From: Pseudomonadota bacterium
GTDB lineage: Bacteria > Desulfobacterota > Desulfobulbia > Desulfobulbales > SURF-16
DNA length: 36,893 nt
NCBI GenBank assembly: GCA_018822545.1
Contig: JAHJKA010000082.1
Location: 1 to 36,893 of the forward strand
Direction of reading: 5' to 3'
Position 1 is the first letter of the stretch, and the number at the start of each line of letters is the position of its first letter. The position numbers and the translations under genes were made by a program. A model generated the notes under the pieces. It searched no databases. It was given only the letters and a program-made list of their open reading frames with translations, and had not been told where the DNA came from. Shown piece by piece: positions 34,646-36,893 of the stretch.

Positions 34646-35236
34646 ATGGCTGCATATAAATATCGTATACTGCTCACTTCAGTGCTCGCTGTGTTTCTCT
34701 CCGGCTGTGGGGTCAGCCTGCTGCCCACCACCGTGGACACGGTCCGGTCGCCCTGGGAGTCTTTTGAAGAGGCACAATCAGTCTTTGATAAGGTGATTGT
34801 CTATGAAACTGATCTGGAAGGCCTGAAGAAGCTTGGTTTTGATCCCTTTTCCACGGCCAACATGAAGATTCTCACCTATCTTGATATCATGGATCGTTTC
34901 ATGCCCAACCCGGCCATCAAGAAAGAGGATCTGGACATTGGGATTCGTGAGTGCATAGAGGCCCAGAGTGACTGTCATGCCTATGAGATGACGGTGCAGG
35001 TCTTCAACTCGGAAAGAAAGGGCAACGTCTTTCTCGATCTCTTCGGTTTCAAGCGCAAGACCTATCGCAGTGGCTGGCAGTTTCAGTCGCTCTTTGTCAT
35101 CAATAAAGGTTTTGTGGCCTATAAATTATGGGGAGGTCAACCCCATATCAATGAAACCTCTCTCCAGAAAAAACCCCTGGGTCCCCTGCAGGAAGGCGGC
35201 GATGCTGTGGTTGGCGTTGCCCGGGCTGTTTTTTAG
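34646..35236 (+). CDS. Hypothetical lipoprotein
   Basis: A 196-residue lipoprotein with lipobox LSGC and lipidated Cys21. It is not a family I can name. The mature part contains TVRSPWESFEEAQSVFDKVI, a conserved-looking LKKLGFDPFSTANMKILTYLDIM segment, one pair of cysteines (IRECIEAQSDCHAYE) that could form a disulfide, and a hydrophobic C-terminal half with the motif LFGFKRKTYRSGWQFQSLFV. The DUF3108 gene starts immediately after its stop codon (TAG-ATG), so the two are translationally coupled. A 142-bp gap separates it from the porin-like gene, so it may have its own promoter. It probably attaches to the inner or outer membrane as part of the same envelope locus. Confidence 0.75.
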   Translation: MAAYKYRILLTSVLAVFLSGCGVSLLPTTVDTVRSPWESFEEAQSVFDKVIVYETDLEGLKKLGFDPFSTANMKILTYLDIMDRFMPNPAIKKEDLDIGIRECIEAQSDCHAYEMTVQVFNSERKGNVFLDLFGFKRKTYRSGWQFQSLFVINKGFVAYKLWGGQPHINETSLQKKPLGPLQEGGDAVVGVARAVF

Positions 35237-36022
35237 ATGGACTGGATGAGTCGATCTTTGCCGGTGTGGTGTGGGGTGTTATGGGCGGTCTGCCTGTTTT
35301 TTATTGGGGGAGGCCACTGTCAGGCGGAGGATGAGTTGCCTTTTGAGGTTGGTGAGAAAATCACCTATCAACTTAAATGGGGCATTATCCCCGCCGGCAC
35401 TGTTGTCCTGGAGGTCCTGCCCCTCACCACCATTGATGGTCAGCCGGCCCGGCATTTTCGGATGACTGCTCGCAGTAACGGTGTCATCGACACCTTTTAC
35501 AAGGTTCGTGATAGTATTGACGGGTATACGGATCTTGGCCTGAACCATTCTCTTAAGTACCTGAAAAAACAGCGGGAAGGTTCCTCAAATCAGGATGTTG
35601 CGGTTCGTTTCGATACGGATAAGCAGACGGCCCAATACCATAATCTAAAAAAAGAGGAGCCTCGGCCTTCTCTGGTCATTCCCGCAGGGACGTTTGACCC
35701 TTTTTCAGTCATTTATTATTGTCGACTGTTTGATTTCTCCGTGGCCAAGATGGTTGAGAGGCCGGTTACCGATGGCAAAAAGAGTGTGCTGGGCCGGCTG
35801 GAGAACAGGGGGCGGCAGACCCTTATCATTGACGACACATCATACGATACCTTTCTGATCGAGCCTGATATTAAGGATGTCGGTGGTGTCTTTAAGAAAA
35901 GCGACGACGCCAATATTCTCATCTGGATGAGCGCTGATCAGCGTTGCATCCCGGTCAAACTCAAGAGCAAGGTCATTGTCGGTAGTTTCACTGCCGAGAT
36001 GATTTCGTATCAGCCAAGGTAA
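35237..36022 (+). CDS. DUF3108 exported protein
   Basis: A 261-residue exported protein with a signal peptide cut near QA (residue 30). The mature start LPFEVGEKITYQLKWGIIPAGT and the later FRMTARSNGVIDTFYKVRDSID are the DUF3108 signature. These proteins have a LolA/LppX-like beta-sheet fold and are expected to act in the periplasm with lipid or lipoprotein handling. The ATG directly follows the lipoprotein gene's stop. The ribosome binding site would lie inside that gene and is weak, so translational coupling is likely. No terminator is obvious after the stop. Confidence 0.85.
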   Translation: MDWMSRSLPVWCGVLWAVCLFFIGGGHCQAEDELPFEVGEKITYQLKWGIIPAGTVVLEVLPLTTIDGQPARHFRMTARSNGVIDTFYKVRDSIDGYTDLGLNHSLKYLKKQREGSSNQDVAVRFDTDKQTAQYHNLKKEEPRPSLVIPAGTFDPFSVIYYCRLFDFSVAKMVERPVTDGKKSVLGRLENRGRQTLIIDDTSYDTFLIEPDIKDVGGVFKKSDDANILIWMSADQRCIPVKLKSKVIVGSFTAEMISYQPR

Positions 36023-36279
36023 GTTTTCTGCGCCGTTGGTCCTCGGCGCCTGTTCTGGCGCGGTCAGTATTGGGCAAATCACCAGCATAAAAATGGTGTA
36101 ATCCCCAACTCCACCACTGAAAATATCGCATTTTAAGCCCTAAGTGACACGGACGTGCTGGAGTTGTTTTCGGCGCCGCCACAACGGAAGCATATTTTGC
36201 CTTGACGTGCAGGGTTTCCTGGAGAGACGCGGCAATCTCTCTAGGCTCCCTTGTCCTCCACCGTGCCAGCGCGCACTGC

Positions 36280-36295
36280 TGGCCTGTTTCTTGCG
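36280..36295 (+). promoter_or_regulatory. Sigma-54-type promoter before the PilZ-PAS gene
   Basis: TGGCCTGTTTCTTGCG has GG and GC separated by exactly 10 nt and an intact TTGC -12 block, with one mismatch in the -24 block. Transcription would start near 36306, leaving a leader of about 125 nt. Confidence 0.5.
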
Positions 36296-36376
36296 TAATT
36301 TCGAAGATGGAGTGGTGTGCTTACGTAAGAGAGGTGCCTTGGGAAGGGTGTCTGGGTAACAGGAGTTTCGGCGCGG

Positions 36377-36413
36377 GCAGACGTTTTTTAAGGCCGAGAA
36401 ACGTCTGCTTTTT
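36377..36413 (+). terminator. Intrinsic terminator inside the leader (possible attenuator)
   Basis: GCAGACGTTT (36377-36386) pairs perfectly with AAACGTCTGC (36399-36408), followed by TTTTT (36409-36413). It ends 19 bp before the ATG at 36433 and 7 bp before the ribosome binding site. It would block the PilZ-PAS gene unless antiterminated. Confidence 0.65.
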
Positions 36414-36432
36414 AAGTTCTGGAGGAGAGGAT

Positions 36433-36893
36433 ATGAAAATGGAAAGTAGTCTCAAGGAACGACGCTCTGATGTCAGGGCTCCACTCAGCCTCCGTTTTCA
36501 CCTGCGCGATAATCCGTCGCTCAGGGTCTGGCAAGGGGTGAGTCGTGACGTGAATGCCCTTGGCATCCAGATCGAAATGGAGCCGCTGATCCCCATCAAG
36601 CCCAAGATGATTGTTGAACTCTGGCCGGAGGATAGTGTTGTGAGTGACCACGTGGTGGGTGCTGAAGTCCGTTGGGTCAAGTCGGTGGGCGAAAAGAAGC
36701 AGCTGTGTGGCCTGGCCTTTGCCGATCAAAACGATTGGTGCGTGCCGGTCTCCACTATCTGTCGGTCCCTCCTCCCGGCCTCATCCTCCGGGAGCTTTGC
36801 CCCGTTTCAGTTTATCCTGGACAGTATCGTGGATGGCGTCTTCAGCGTTGACTCCCGCTGGCGGCTCACCTCCTTTAATCGAGCCGCCGAGAA
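36433..36893 (+). CDS. PilZ-PAS regulator, partial (runs off the right edge)
   Basis: The first 153 residues of a longer protein. Residues 8-110 form a PilZ-like domain: KERRSDVRAPLSLRF (the RxxxR motif that binds c-di-GMP) and SRDVNALGIQIE (in place of the D/NxSxxG motif). Residues about 128-153 begin a PAS domain (FILDSIVDGVFSVDSRWRLT then FNRAAE). The latter opening resembles the PAS domains of sigma-54-dependent enhancer-binding proteins, so a PilZ-PAS-AAA-HTH regulator is the likely whole, but a kinase or cyclase is possible. The ribosome binding site is GGAGGAGAGG. Confidence 0.85.
   Translation, partial: MKMESSLKERRSDVRAPLSLRFHLRDNPSLRVWQGVSRDVNALGIQIEMEPLIPIKPKMIVELWPEDSVVSDHVVGAEVRWVKSVGEKKQLCGLAFADQNDWCVPVSTICRSLLPASSSGSFAPFQFILDSIVDGVFSVDSRWRLTSFNRAAE

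Larger units (their letters stand above)
36023..36432 (+). other. Long leader/intergenic region before the PilZ-PAS gene
   Basis: About 410 bp without a supported gene. It holds the sigma-54-type site (36280-36295) and the terminator-like hairpin (36377-36413). I could not match it to the c-di-GMP-I riboswitch consensus, though such an element would suit a PilZ gene. Confidence 0.4.

Noticed and set aside
36100..36432. c-di-GMP-I riboswitch before the PilZ gene
   Set aside because: The consensus core could not be matched by eye; only an attenuator-like hairpin is supported.

Overview
The window looks like chromosomal DNA from an anaerobic or microaerophilic Gram-negative bacterium of the former deltaproteobacteria (Desulfobacterota, possibly Desulfobulbales). 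The pointers are an octaheme c-type cytochrome, rubrerythrin, a peroxiredoxin that appears to carry selenocysteine, a large hybrid sensor kinase, a PAS protein ending in a four-cysteine domain, lipoprotein and porin-type outer-membrane genes, and -24/-12 (sigma-54) promoter-like sites. The species cannot be named from this sequence. I see no rRNA, tRNA, CRISPR array, complete insertion sequence or prophage.

Layout. 1-450: AT-rich edge with the start of an unknown gene and an inverted repeat. 448-1870: a VF530-like protein and a DEDD exonuclease, divergent from an IscA-type iron-sulfur protein. 2033-4219: a secreted octaheme cytochrome with C-terminal calcium-binding-like repeats. 4801-7102: a ChaN-like lipoprotein with a PDZ domain, a conserved-looking hypothetical, and a 51-residue protein behind a strong sigma-54-type site. 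7831-9620: a Na+/H+ antiporter and a macrodomain protein. 9667-14949: thioredoxin 2 with a diguanylate cyclase, rubrerythrin, catalase-peroxidase and a PerR-like Fur regulator. 15165-18608: an MFS transporter, a beta-hydroxyacid dehydrogenase and an iron-dependent alcohol dehydrogenase. 18615-21988: a PAS membrane protein, a DsrE-family protein, the selenocysteine peroxiredoxin and alanine dehydrogenase. 22220-25935: a solute-binding protein and a hybrid histidine kinase. 25964-29304: a CbbQ/CbbO-type (NorQ/NorD-type) AAA+ and VWA pair. 29641-36022: an MMPL/RND exporter, a LolA-like protein, a DUF1302-type outer-membrane protein, a lipoprotein and a DUF3108 protein. 36433-end: the start of a PilZ-PAS regulator.

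How the parts fit together. Several genes form an oxidative-stress set for an anaerobe: katG with perR, rubrerythrin, thioredoxin 2, the selenoperoxiredoxin and the iron-sulfur protein. The genes from 29641 to 36022 look like an envelope or lipid trafficking locus. The most notable item is the peroxiredoxin at 20084-20806. An in-frame UGA sits exactly at the peroxidatic cysteine position and is followed at the right distance by a SECIS-like hairpin with a GGUC loop. Second is a dispersed hairpin repeat with three related copies (19490, 28364, 32082), two of them inside gene pairs or operons. Third is a set of sigma-54-type promoter sites before the cytochrome, the 51-residue protein, the exporter operon and the PilZ-PAS gene.
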